Source: Dioscorea cayenensis subsp. rotundata (lineage: Eukaryota > Streptophyta > Magnoliopsida > Dioscoreales > Dioscoreaceae). Taken from it: DNA of 64,000 nt. The DNA is taken from contig NC_052474.1 in assembly GCF_009730915.1 (NCBI RefSeq), positions 4,933,501-4,997,500 of the forward strand, given 5' to 3'. Each line of letters opens with the position of its first letter. Positions within the stretch are counted from its first letter, which is position 1. The position numbers and the translations under genes are program-made. Positions 48,237 through 60,782 of the stretch are shown piece after piece. The notes beneath the pieces were generated by a model. It searched no databases. It saw only the letters and a list, made by a program, of their open reading frames with translations, and was not told the origin of the DNA.

Positions 48237-48424
48237 TAGATAAGATTTTTTTTATATATATAAAAGTGGATAAACGGAAAAACAACTGAACACAAGTAAA
48301 TTAATGCACAGAAACTAATAAAAGTCGCTCACCCGAGATGAAGAACAACAGAACATAAGGTGAAACAACAGAAACAAAACAACAAGAAAAAAAAAAAAGA
48401 GATAGCAGGAACTAGACAAGATTA
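48237..48424 (-). mobile_element. LINE 3'-end insertion with diverged target-site duplication
   Basis: On the minus strand the block ends CCGTTTATCCACTTTTATAT, a variant of the family 3' end, and contains CATCTCGGGTGAGCGAC, comparable to TTCTGGTGAG in the other copies. Flanks TTAGATAAGATTT (48237-48249) and CTAGACAAGATTA (48412-48424) are similar but not identical. This is an older copy. Confidence 0.55.
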
Positions 48425-49981
48425 ACTCGGAGAAATATATATGTGTGTGAGAATTAAATGGAATTTCCCTCTTTTAATGTTCAGTGCAGCATTGCATATG
48501 CGTTGGTGATTGGCAGCATTTGTGCTTGAACGGCATCATGATATGCATGCTTTGCAAGTCATCGTTAAAAAATATAAGAGTACTATACATCACTCGCCAT
48601 GCAACGTAACAACCCATATCATTAATTTTATGTAGTCATAGGCTCATAGCTAGTAAGACACCATCACCATTATAATATTATTGGAGTCATTGTGATCACT
48701 AGCTTAGCTATATATATGGCTGATCAGATGCATGCCTGTTATAAACTCCTCCGACAGATTAATTAAGACTTTAACTTATCATCAACACCACCACCATCGT
48801 ATATAAATATATATATATATATTCCTCAGAGATCCAATTCTCTTTAATTTCCATTATCCCAATATTAATTCACCTCCACATCACTTAGCTATATATCTCA
48901 TGAAAAGAGTTAATTACTCGCAGCTCAATATTGATCGAGAAGATCAAGGAGTTCAGTCTCATCACTCATCAGCTATAATTAAGCTTCATTGGCAACTTCA
49001 CACATCCCATGCTTGTTTTCTAACTAAGGAAAGGATTAACTTGGTATGATCAAGGATTTATTTCTTTCTAAAGTTCAATTAATTGTATGATGATTTCATA
49101 TGATTTGTTATACTCTGAACTTCCATTTTCTTTAACTATTATCATAGATGTACTTCTGCTTATCTATAGATATTTCCTTAGTCCTCTGTAAATTTAAGTT
49201 ATATATTTGGATTTGTGGCTTCTGATCACATGTGTTTTTGTTTTTTAAATAATAAATAAATAATACTTGAACTTACTATTTATAAGGTTAGAAATTTATA
49301 AATTTTTTTTAACCAAAGAGACAAGCGCGGTTTTATTTTTATTAGTTGATTGAATAATTAAGCAAATAATCTATAATATTTATGATCAAATAAAGTATAA
49401 CAATTTGCACTAAGAAAAAGGTTATAGTAATTAAAATTAGTAGGGGATTTAATTTATTATATTAAACCACTGCTATAAATTCATATTTTTCTTTTTAGTG
49501 TTGCGGTTGAAGAGTGTATATATGGGTAAAACAATTATATAAAAAATATAAATACAGCCTTAAGTACTAAAAATTTATGTGGTCTGAAACACATTGTTAA
49601 GCTGTCAAACCCAAATCAAAACATCATTTAAATACATTAATTTAAAGCAGGGATCTTCCGCATGCGATCTAAAGGGTAACAACTATTGGGCTATGGCCCG
49701 GTTCTCAACAAAATAATATAAATTGATTTTTTAAGAAAATTATTATTTTAGTGTAATATAAATATAAATTATTTATTTTTATCAAAAAAAAAAAAAGTAT
49801 CAATTATTCTAACAAACCGCAGTGTATACAGTGAAAGAAAACACGGTAAAATTAACGGCTGAGATCATTAATGAGGTTTTGAGACATGTAGCAGTGAAGG
49901 AATTGGGGGGCTGGTGAGTGGCCGGTGGCTGCAATTAATAGCAAGGCCAGGGGCATTTATGGCACATACGACTCATCTTCT

Positions 49982-50009
49982 GACACGTGTCATATCGTGG
50001 TCACGTGAC
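49982..50009. promoter_or_regulatory. Pair of palindromic G-boxes upstream of the kinase gene
   Basis: GACACGTGTC (49982-49991) and GTCACGTGAC (50000-50009) are both perfect 10-bp palindromes on the CACGTG core, 8 bp apart and about 490 bp upstream of the kinase start codon. They are candidate bZIP/bHLH sites. The sequence between them and the start codon contains a CT/TA run near 50160-50188 and no gene. Confidence 0.55.
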
Positions 50010-50496
50010 GAGGACCATCCCCTTCACACCCACCCCCAACGTATGTTGTTACACCACCGTGCGAGTCGTGCATGTCGTTGTGAGAAGACCTCCACCATTC
50101 CATCTCTCAACTCACCCCCTCCACTTCCTCTAAATTACAATTAAACCACCCCCACTCTCTTACACTCTCTCTCTATATATATATATATTAATTATTTATA
50201 AATCCATGGTTTTTTAAAAGTAATTTTTTAGTTACAATTTTAAATATTAAACTACCCACTAAAAAAAATGGTTTAATTATAAAACTAAAGAGTTAAACTG
50301 AATTTTTTTGGTTGCTGACTTGCTGGTATACTGCAGTGGCATTCTCGTAATAAATTTAAAGTGCAAGGGCTGTATTGATTGTAAGGGAATGAGGGAAAGT
50401 CACAAGTGGTTGCAAAACGTTCACCGTTTTCATTCTCTGGTTTTTTGTTCTCACACTCGAATCGTTTCTCAGCGTTGAAAGCGTTTCCCATGAGGA

Positions 50497-53197
50497 ATGG
50501 GCTGCGTCCTCGGTAAGCAAGCCGCCGGCGAGGCAGGAGCCGGAGCTGGAGCTCCGAAGAAATCCAACAGCGGTGATGAGGCCATCAGCACAACGGTGCC
50601 AATCCCTAGGTCTCCGAAGGAAATCATCGGCTGGCCTGCATGGCTCTCGGCCGTCGCAGGCGACTCCATCACCGGCCTCGTCCCCCGCCGTGCTGATTCT
50701 TTCCAAAAGCTCGAGAAGGTTAGATGATCCTCAAACTCCATCACTATTTCTCCAATAGAAAAAAGCATGAACTCGAATGGTATTAATGGTGATGAAGATG
50801 GTGTTTAGATCGGTTCGGGAACGTACAGCAACGTGTATAAAGCTCGGGACTTGGTGACAGGGCGAGTGGTGGCGTTGAAGAAGGTGAGGTTCGACATCTT
50901 GGAGCCGGAGAGCGTGCGGTTCATGGCCAGGGAGATTACCGTGCTCCATAGGCTTGATCACCCTAACGTGGTCCGCCTTGAGGGCCTTGTAATCTCTCGT
51001 GTTTCCCCAGCTCTCTACCTTGTTTTCCAGTACATGGACCATGACCTCGCAGGCCTTGCCGCTTGCTCCGGGGTCAAGTTCTCTGAACCCCAGGTATCAT
51101 CATCTCTTCATTTCCATTGACTGCAATGAAATTTTAGACTGGTTCTTGGGGTTTTTAAATTGTATGACATTCTTGAATCTTGACTTGTTTTGAGTTTAAT
51201 CTGAATTAAAAATGCAGACTTTGTTTTGTTGTTGATTGGAAGTGTCTTCCACTTCAACTGAAAGTGATGTAAAGTTTTTAATAGGTGTAGAGTAATTCTG
51301 AATATAATTCAATCTCTCTGTTTACAGTTTGATGTTATGTTTTACTGTATTCAAGTGGAATGTTAGTGTTTTTCTGGCTTGTTGACTTGATATTTTAGCT
51401 CCATGTTGAATCTTTTGTTTGTTTTGAGCTTAATCGTCATGATGGTTACAGTTACAAGTATGGTCTTGATTTCCAACAAAGAACAAAGTATCATTTAATA
51501 TTTTTATAAAAAAAAAAAATGCAGCCTTTGCTGTCTTGTAAGTTGACAATGTGGTCTTCTTCAACTGAAAGTGATGTGAAACAGTTTGGATAGGTGTTGA
51601 ATATCTCTGGATAAAATCAATCTCTCTGTTTATAGTTTTGTTGATCATGTTGTGCGTACTGGATGGCAGGTCAAATGCTATATGAAACAATTGCTATCTG
51701 GGCTTGAGCATTGCCATAGCCGAGGTGTGCTGCACCGTGACATCAAGGGTTCAAACCTGCTTCTGGATAATGAAGGTACTCTGAAAATAGCTGATTTTGG
51801 TCTGGCTTCAACCTTTGATCCTAATAAGAAGGAAGCAAGGACTAGCAGGGTTGTCACCTTATGGTATCGAGCACCCGAACTGCTTCTAGGAGCCACTCAT
51901 TACGATGTGGGCATTGATTTATGGAGTGCTGGTTGCATTTTGGCAGAGTTGCTTGCAGGAAAGCCGATTCTTCCTGGCCGCACTGAGGCATGTTGTTTTC
52001 ATGATCATGTTATTCAGATTCACATATCAATGGCATAGTCATTGAATGTCTAATACTTTCTAGATGTGTGTCATTTAGGTGGAGCAATTGCACAGGATCT
52101 TTAAGTTGTGTGGTTCCCCATCAGAACAATACTGGAAGAAATCAAAATTGCCACATGCCACAATGTTTAAGCCTCAGCAGCCATACAAGTGCTGTATTGC
52201 AGAAACTTTCAAGGATTTTCCACCATCTTCACTAGCTTTAGTCAAAAAGCTTCTGGCAATGGATCCAGCTGAAAGAGGCACAGCTATTGCTGCTCTGAAT
52301 AGTGAGGTAAACTCATTTCATGGCTGCACGTTAAGATTTATTCTTAGTGGACGAAATTGATGCATGGTATAAAGAAACTCTTGAACTTTACTTAAATATC
52401 TTAATAACCAAAACTTGTATCTGTTGTAGTTCTTCACTACAAAACCTTATGCATGTGAGCCATCCAGCCTGCCTCAGTATCCTCCGAGCAAGGAAATTGA
52501 TGCGAAAATGAGGGATGAGAAGGCTAGAAGGTGGGTGTATTTTCCTCATTTGGCATTAAACTCAAGTTTTTTGCATTTTGTTTATTTAGTTGTATGTTCC
52601 TCCATACCTTAGGCAAAGTTTAATTGATGACAAAGTAAACATTGAAGCCACAAAGAAACCACGAACAAAGAATCGAGGCGGTAAAGCAGTTCCAGCTCCA
52701 GAAGCAAATGCAGAGCTTCAAGTAAATCTTGATGTAAGTTCTTCAAGTAAATTATTGAAGATTCTTATGCATTATATGCCTCCTAAATTACTAATTCAAC
52801 ATCTAGTTTGAAAAAAAAATTATTTTACAGTCATTCACTTGTCGAAATTTAATATTTTCAGCGAAGGAGAATAATGGCTCATGGTAATGTCACGAGCAAA
52901 AGCGAAAAGTTTCCTCCGCCTCATAGAGATGCAGCAGTTGGTGTCCCGGGTGATCCAATACACAATAGCACAGTTTCTTTTATTGCTTCAAGTGCATCAT
53001 TTGCTTCATCTGTGTTTGAAGGGAGTGAAGTAGCAGGAAAGAAGAAAACAGCCAGAGCTGAAGCTCAACCTCAAACAGCTTTGTTGAGAGCATTGCGTCC
53101 ATCATCAATTGGGCTCTTGATGGAGCTCAAAAGGAATGCTAGAGTACCCAAAAGGATGAGGGGCAAAGAGTTGGAGGTTTTTGGTGGCGGTATGTAG
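50497..53197 (+). CDS. CDK-like Ser/Thr kinase with N-terminal acylation signal
   Basis: Seven exons (50497-50718, 50809-51093, 51670-51987, 52079-52306, 52430-52530, 52613-52733, 52862-53197) encode 536 aa. The N-terminus MGCVLGK is a myristoylation (Gly2) plus palmitoylation (Cys3) signal, so plasma-membrane attachment is likely. The kinase domain (about 70-350) has the glycine loop GSGTYSNVYK (76-85), VALKK (Lys98), HRDIKGSN with catalytic Asp193, and DFG 211-213. The activation segment (KKEARTSRVVTLWYRAPELLLG) is CDK-like. A basic tail (RRQSLIDDK to LRALRPSSIGLL) follows. This is the At1g54610/IBS1-type CDK-related group; its substrates are largely unknown. Intron 3 has a GC donor (ACTGAG|GCATGT); the join GRTE|VEQLHRIFKLCG is otherwise exactly as the family expects. 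Confidence 0.92.
51174..51650 (+). repeat. Internal duplication within kinase intron 2
   Basis: Two segments (about 51174-51340 and 51404-51650) share TTTTGAG.TTAATC, AATGCAG.CTTTG, TTCAACTGAAAGTGATGT and CAATCTCTCTGTTTA in the same order. The second has an extra stretch including (A)11. The intron has grown by an old local duplication. Confidence 0.65.
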
Positions 53198-53770
53198 TCA
53201 GAAAAATTCAAATGCATTAAGCTACCCTTCTCTTTTAAAATATGTGTAGATTTTCTTTCCTAAATTTAGTTGAGGAACTGTAAGATAATATGAAATTATG
53301 GTATTTTGTATTATTAGTATCATGATGAATTAAGAATAAGGCAAATTAGGGTCACAAGAATTAGTTACATGATACATCATGCTAATGATCATACATAATA
53401 ACAGAGGCTTATCCAAAGCAGCACAGGATGACCACCTTTACTTGATTCACTTATAATGTATCAAAATAAACAATATAATTACCAAGATCTGTTCATACAA
53501 AAGCATCAATGTTTGGCAATTCTTCGCCCTTGTCAACAATTAAAAACAGTTGCTAACCAGAAGTGTTTCCTCTCACTTGAACCCAAAAAAAAAAAAACAC
53601 AGAAAAAATCATAACATAATATGACTGTATCCCAACACAAGTATCTGGGGTTGAATATATATAAGCCTGAGGTCTCACCCTCAAAATAACTCAGTAAACA
53701 AAATTTTCTCTTGCAACTTATTATATGCTAAAAAAGAGAGTGGCAAGCAAAGCTAACATCGTGCTGTCGC
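53198..53770. other. Spacer between convergent kinase and E2 genes
   Basis: This contains the 3' untranslated regions of both flanking genes. No other feature is seen. Confidence 0.5.
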
Positions 53771-56700
53771 CTACAAGTCCAGAAGAAGTCTCCGGGGGTC
53801 TTCAACCACATCCTTGATACGGCGCAGAAAATAAACAGCCTCTCTTCCGTCAATCAGTCTATGATCGTAAGTCAGAGCAATGTACATCATTGGCCTCGGT
53901 ACAACCACACCATCAACAACCATTGGCCGGGACACTATTGAATGCATCCCCAAAATGGCTGACTGAAAAAAGAAAAGGAACTTGCCCATCAGAGTTTGCG
54001 GCAACATAATAGGAGAGTAAGAAATTTTGGTTTAGGCACATACTTGCGGTGGATTTATAATGGGTGTGCTTAGAAGACTTCCGTAGACCCCACCATTTGA
54101 TATGGTAAATGACCCTCCGGCCATTTCATCAATGGATATTGTACCATCATTGGCTTTCTTAGCAAGAGTGTTTATCTCCTTCTCTATCTCAGCAAAGTTC
54201 ATTGTGTCAGCATTTCGGATCACTGGAACCACAAGTCCCTAAAAAATAAAAAGCAGAATATATGAGCAATCAAAAGATAAGAAGTTCTAACTATGATTAT
54301 TTGGTTTTGCCAAGAAGCATTCTTTCTGTAAAAGTAATAAAATGTCAAGAAAAGTCTACATGCAGGAAATGTCTTATTTGTAAAGCTATGCTATTCGGAA
54401 ATTTTTTAAGTCATTTCCTACAACATGCAAGATGAAGCTATGGTAAGATGATTTCATATCTTTAAGTCAAATTTTTCACATATTTTTATTTTCCATCTGA
54501 ACACAAAACCGTGCTATTTGCAAACAAAGATTGGAAGGAATGATTAAATTTGAAATTTTGTATTTATGATGTTTAGCCTTAACAAAATCTTTTCCTAAAA
54601 AATTAAAAAAATATATAGATAAAAATAAATGATTCATAAGAAACTATGCTATTTTTCAGATGGGCTAGATATCACAGACCTTTTTTGTCCCAACAGCAAT
54701 GCTGATATCAACATACTCTCTATATATGATATCCTCACCATCAATGACCGCATTAATGATAGGCTGGTTTTGTAGTCCACTAACAGCTGCCTGCATGTCC
54801 GAAGACAAGTCAAAAGAGAGCAGATAATGAAATGCACATTTTGAAACTCCTAATTGCAAACTTACTTTCACAAAACCTGACATAAGCCCCAATTTCACAC
54901 CATGTTTCTCCACAAATGCATCTTTATAATCAGATCGAAGTCTCATCAAATTGGTCCTACATTTATAATTAAATGAATAGGTGAAGCAATCAGAAGTGGG
55001 GAAAATAACTATAAAAGAAATAACTGAATATTTAAAAAGGTAAACCTTTGCTGTGTGGTTATGGTACAAAATTAATTCAGAAAAAATGACTTATTAAATG
55101 ACAGAATCACCTACATGTCGACCTCATTAAATGTAGTTAGCATTGCAAAAGTATTCTGAGAGTCCTTCAATCGTGTGGCAACTCGTTTCCTAAGACGCGG
55201 CATAGGAACCTGAAAGCCAAATAGCATTTCAAGTTCAATAAATACTAAAATACTCTGCAAAATTATGAAAGACATGATAAATCTGAAGCATAAAAATTGC
55301 TAGATCTTTGTTGATAGAAAAAACTCACCCGTCGTTCTCTTTCCTTGGGAGGAAGCTGAGGTTCTGAAGGAGAAGTTTTAGGAGGCACAGGAGAAGGAAC
55401 TTTAGGCTTTTCTTCGGCAGCAGTTTCCACTTTAGGCTTTTGTTTGCCAGCAGTTTTGCTTTCTGCAGGAGGAGATGGCTTAGTGGCAACTGTATCTACT
55501 TTCTCCTCAGAAGGAGCAACATGTGTTGCACTCGAAGCAGACTTTGAAATGACTGCAATCTTAGTTCCTGGTGTCACAGTATCACCTTCACTTGCAACAA
55601 ACTAGAAAGAACAAAAAGCAGGAGTTGGAAGCAATCTATGAAAGAAACCATGTCTACCGCACACATTTATATAATGTGCATACAAGATTTTATGAAGTAC
55701 ATCCAAGAAAAACAACCATTCAAAGAATTGCTCTACAACCTTTTCGATAACCCCAGCTTCAGGACTATTAACATCAATAGTCACCTGAAAATAGAAATAA
55801 GATGGAAGAGTATGACAATAATTCCATTAAAGCAAGAAACATTTTACCATGATGATAAATTAATAATCAGATGCATGATCTCGTATAAGGAAAATACCTT
55901 ATCAGTTTCAACCTGGGCAATAGGTTCATCAGCTTCAACCCTGTCACCAGGTTCTGTTCATAAAACATGATGGCCAGAAGGACCAAGTTGTGACATTAGC
56001 AAACGAAAAGAACAGCACAAAGATCGCAAACATTATACTCAAGTATTGTTTCCAATAAACAAGTGGTGAGTAAATGGACCAATATTTCTCTATATACGCA
56101 CAATATAGTTAAAATTTTCAATTCAGTTACTCCATGTGGAAGAAAAAAATCTCTGCAGCACAGAAGTCATGAGTTCAGGCCAAGCATAGCACAGCTAAGT
56201 ATACTGAACATTAAAGCAATAAAAACTAACTCAAGCTCAAGGGCCATGATCACCACTCTGGCAGGCCAAAGAAATGTATTTCATAGACGCTACTAACAAG
56301 TTTCATACTACATCCAACATGGGTTTTGGATTTAAAGCAAGGGAATGTGATAGATGATTTCATAATCTTGACATACAGATCAGGGTTGCTCATCGACTCT
56401 AGTTCAGATTGCATAAAAAGATTATTCAATCAGCTGTTAGAACAACAAAGCCCTATTCTCAAATCTGTGCAGGGGTATGAGGGAGAGAGTAACAGAATTT
56501 CCATACTTTTCAAGAAGGTTGCCAATGTCCCGTCAGTTATAGATTCACCCATATGTGGAACAACCGCATCAAACAGATCACCTTCAATAAAAAGACAAGA
56601 ACAAACACACTCAATTCAGTTTTTAGATTTCAGAGAGATTACACAAAGTGCCAAAATCTGGAAGGGCCACTAAACAGGTCAAAATGAAGGCAATAACATA

Positions 56701-58205
56701 CCATTTCCAGAAGCAAATGACCTAGCCCAGACTCGATAAGGAGAATCCCTTGGTAGAAACTCCTTCACATCCCTAAATTTTTTTTATATAAAAACCTCTT
56801 TAGGAAACACTAAGATCCCATTAATTTCGGAAAAGATCAAGTTATTGATAATAGCCTTATTAAAATTACTTAAATAAGCACAACATTAAATTCCTGTTCA
56901 CACTGCTAACCTCATATTGTTTGAGAAAATCGGACCACTGCCACCTGAAAAGAAAAAAGTGAATTTAAAATTTTTAACTTCTGCAAATAATATATGAAAC
57001 AACAGGTTATTCTAGAATTTGAGTTGGTAAAAATCATCATCATCCACCTGGCAAGGCGTAGTGGCTGTAACTCCGGGCATGCCTACAACTTCTGAGAAAA
57101 AGTAATTTCTGCAACAAATTTGAGTTTACAAGATAATCAGAGAGTTGCCTCAGGGATAAACAGAGGATTAAATCATACAAATAGGTAAAAATGGCTATAA
57201 AATCAGTAACATTAGGTAAACACAGAAACTTCAAGAAGAGATTGTTATCGATAAACACCAATATACTTCAAAGGGACAAACAGAACAATATATTAAAAGC
57301 AAAATTAATCTCCCAATTGGAAAATTCATGATTTCTTCATACAAAGATGAGGATCAAGATAGGAGGAAGAAGCACAGAAATAACTTGTAATAAAATTCAA
57401 TTCACCAGATAAATGAGACACACAACATCACAAACTTCTAGAAACAATAAGCACATTATACCAAGTGGTCATCAAAAGAAATGGCAACAAAACAATAATT
57501 AAACGGATAAAAATGTGACTAAGATATTTTACCGAGGGGTTCAACACATATCAATAAAATACATATTTAATGGAATAAAAAAGCCCCAGTATGAAGAATC
57601 AAACAAACATCAGCATTATATAAATTTTAGCAAATAACTTCCAAACAGACACACCAACCATCAGGATTATACAGCATAAATCTAAAGCAGTATCTTAGCA
57701 AAACCTCAAGTCATGGAAAACCCACATCATCTCCATACTTATCTCCAGATTATAAAAAAGAAACTAAAGTATAAATTCAAGATCAGCAAAATCACAGAAC
57801 AGAAAGAATCAACCTTCCAAACTAGAGTTATTCATTCCGCATCTACATTCCATATAACTAATTCGTCCTTACAAGCTCACAACCCTCGATTGAAAAACCA
57901 ACTGAAAATCACTAAATTCGGCATCATGGTATATACAGCGCAATCAACCAGGTTTCATCGTCCAACTCTCCCAAGTCATCAACTTTACACACCACATGGT
58001 ATCCAAACACACGAAAAAGCATCCATGAACCAAATCAATCGCAAAATACCAAAATAGCAAAATAGATCACACAAAAACATCCAAAAAGAAATTTGGAAAG
58101 ACATACATGAATATGCATGTAGAGATAGAGAGAGAAAGAGAAAGAGGGAGAGGAGAAACTCACAGCGACTGGCCGACGGACCAGGCGAGCAAGCGTGGAG
58201 GCCAT
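53771..58205 (-). CDS. E2-OGDH: 2-oxoglutarate dehydrogenase E2, dihydrolipoyl succinyltransferase
   Basis: Thirteen exons on the minus strand (58205-58164, 57108-57048, 56944-56911, 56772-56702, 56581-56507, 55953-55898, 55784-55740, 55601-55329, 55209-55115, 54956-54866, 54790-54680, 54238-54044, 53962-53771) encode 446 aa. All junctions are GT-AG and in phase. Residues 1 to about 65 are Arg/Ser-rich, a mitochondrial presequence. The lipoyl domain (about 70-143) carries the lipoyl lysine in ETDK (Lys113). A Pro/Lys/Ala-rich linker follows (about 150-215). The catalytic domain ends with [10 protein letters not shown], with catalytic His417 and Asp421. The enzyme transfers succinyl from lipoamide to CoA in the TCA cycle. 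Like known family members it has no evident E3-binding domain between lipoyl and catalytic parts. The start is the first ATG ([12 protein letters not shown]). A palindromic G-box lies about 160 bp upstream. Confidence 0.95.
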
Positions 58206-58361
58206 CTCCTAGATCTCTCGATTCAATAGTTAGAAGTAAGAACCCTAATTTTTGCGCCTCTCGTCTTCCTTCTACTTTTCAGATCTCTGGTTCATTCAAC
58301 CGGTATACTTGGAATGCGCGTTCTGGTTCACCCAAGAAGAGCAATCAAGAGCATTTAAAAG

Positions 58362-58371
58362 GACACGTGTC
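58362..58371. promoter_or_regulatory. Palindromic G-box upstream of E2-OGDH
   Basis: GACACGTGTC, a perfect palindrome, lies 157 bp upstream of the start codon and is identical to sites at 48159 and 49982. A (CT)n run at about 58404-58425 lies further upstream. Confidence 0.5.
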
Positions 58372-59210
58372 ATAAAAATAAGGGATTAGATCGTGTATTA
58401 TTCCTCTCTCTCTCTCTCTCTCTCTGTGGATTATTTTTCTACAAAGAAACAAGGGAATAAACTTTTCCAATATAACCCTAATTTTTTTTATTTCTAATTA
58501 TCAAAATAATCTCCCAATAAGGATTTTTTAAAATATCACATTAAATCCATATCATCACCTAATGAATGAATTTTTTTTAAAAAAAAATACTAAGATATTT
58601 TTTTTTTTCGTGCCCACCCTTCTCTTTTAAGAAATTACATAAATGAAATTCTTTTTGTCTGTTTAAATATTTTTTAAGTTATTATTTTTTTCAACACATT
58701 TATTTTGAAAAATATGTTGTTATTATTATTATTGCATCTTCATTTTTAAGACATTATTTTAAAAATAATAATAATTTTCAACATTTATATATTTTTTCTT
58801 CCGTACCAAGTTCATAGTTTTGGCAGTATGTGGCTAGACCAAATATGATTTCACCTATAAGTCTATAACACGACATACCACATGCTAACCAAAGATCAGT
58901 CGTAGACATATATGCATATAAATAAAAACTTTGATCCTATGTTGCATAATCTATATTCTTTATGTAAACAACTTGGATATCATAAAACTAAATGTCTAAC
59001 ACAACAAGATATTCAACCAAAAAAATAAAAAACTAATAAAAACAATAATAATGTTTTTTTCAAATTAATTACCATTCAAAAAAGTTTTTTTAAAAAATAA
59101 TAACTTGAAAAAGATTTTTAAAAATTCACTTTTGTAACTATTTAAAAAATAAATTTGCTAATAATAAGAACAATCTTTAAAACTTACTTAAAAAACCAAG
59201 AAGATGTATG

Positions 59211-59211
59211 G

Positions 59212-59261
<50 letters not shown>

Positions 59262-59285
59262 TATTATTATTATTATTATTATTAT
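59211..59285. repeat. (AAT)n followed by (ATT)n, an inverted trinucleotide array
   Basis: About 50 bp of AAT repeats (59211-59260) run straight into about 25 bp of TTA/ATT repeats (59261-59285). The two halves are complementary and can fold into a hairpin or cruciform. Confidence 0.85.
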
Positions 59286-59989
59286 AACACATGTTTTCAA
59301 AATAAATGCGGTTGAAAAATTTTAACTTTTAAAAAATTAATAATAGCTTAAAAACGTTTAAACAGATAAAAACTTTTTTTTTTTGGTTTTTAAAAATATA
59401 AGGGTGTTCATAAAAAATTTTAATATCTTTAGATTTTTTAAAGAATATACCCATCATTTAATTGATAATATGGTTTGATGTGATGTTTTTTTAAAGGATA
59501 TACTTATCACAAAAATAACTCTTCTGGATGAATAGATAGGAGAATGGTGTTCTTTTCAAAAAAATAATTGGTGAAAAATAATTGGTGGATGACATGTTTA
59601 ATTATATATATATATAATAGCACTATGTTTATATATTTATGTGTGTGCGTTAGAAAGATTGAATTACATGTTTAATCCTCTCTTTTCCAATTAAGAGTAT
59701 TCGGATTTGATAATTAATTCTCAGTCCGTGTATATGCCCCTAATGCATATAACGCTTGTTTCTTTTATAAAAAAACTATATATCTAATAAAAAAATTACA
59801 ACTTTTATAATTAATATTAGATGTATTGACAAAAAAATATTCACCAACATTTTCTGTTTGTCATTTTCATTAGTTATTTTTTTATTTTTTTTTATTATTT
59901 ATTTTTACAATAATCAACAAAGCTACTATCAACGACATGCGTGAATCTATTTTGAATATACTAATGTTTTGATTTTGTGTAATAGTATA

Positions 59990-60105
59990 CAGGGAAACCT
60001 TAAACATTATGCACATGAGACTTTGTTCATCATGCGGTAAAGTGAGAATTGATTGCATGACACCTACATAATAACAAAGTGCCTTAACAGTTGAGCTAGG
60101 CTATT
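59990..60105 (-). mobile_element. Degenerate tRNA-derived SINE
   Basis: On the minus strand TAGCTCAACTGTTAAGGC (60098-60081) matches a tRNA A box with its D-loop. A weakened B box (GCAATCAATTC, 60056-60046) starts 42 nt later. The body continues to about 59990. It is not a functional tRNA, as the B box has lost conserved bases. Confidence 0.5.
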
Positions 60106-60725
60106 TTTTTTCTTAGTTATCATGGACCTTTTTTTAACTAAATAAATAAATCCATCAATAAATAACGATTATTTTGAATTATTAAAACATAAAAATAAAT
60201 AAATAAATAAATAAAAGGACCTGATGGGCCGCGTATATATCAAACTAATTACCTAAACTAAACTAACTGGAATGGTTGAACATGGGGACACTCTGGCATG
60301 TCACAATAAATTAGGCCCACTGCCATGCCTGCCATAATTTTTTATTATTATTAAAAATATAACTTAATACAAGCTATTATGGATCCGTTTCATAACAAAA
60401 TTCTCATCAATAAAAAAAAAAAATCAAAATTGATAATTATCATGATTAACATGACATTTTTGTTACCATCAATTGAAATCTTTCATTAGTGGTGGTATAA
60501 ATTTTGAAAATAGTTATTTTTTATTTATAAAATTAAAGCTTTACTTATTTTCAATCGTTGTCTTCTACCAAAACAAGACAATTCTGACCAAATTTTGCAA
60601 GAAAAAATCTATATGTGATGTGACTTCATCCTATGTCTATGAATTCCAGTATTGAAAATATTAAAGTAGCGTGCACACCTCATCATTGGAGAGAATTTAT
60701 CACAACTCATCCATATTATTTATCT

Positions 60726-60782
<57 letters not shown>

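Larger units (their letters stand above)
46062..49981. other. Long intergenic region, gene-free
   Basis: AT-rich DNA with no supported coding sequence. It contains a (TTTA)n run just upstream of the GT47 gene (about 46137-46162), a degenerate SINE head near 47.15 kb, G-box GACACGTGTC at 48159-48168, a LINE 3'-end relic at 48.25-48.42 kb, and (TA)n near 48810. The 48.8-49.0 kb stretch has a leader-like look, but I find no gene after it. Confidence 0.5.
58372..60781. other. Intergenic DNA, microsatellite-rich
   Basis: Very AT-rich, with no gene. It contains the inverted (AAT)n/(ATT)n array, a SINE head near 60.05 kb, an AAAT run near 60197-60213 and a long (TA)n(TG)n array at about 60728-60782 that abuts the Mutator-like terminus. 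Confidence 0.55.

Noticed and set aside
49914-50144. 76-codon open frame upstream of the kinase
   Set aside because: Starts without an ATG context I trust, spans the G-box pair, and is better explained as promoter DNA.
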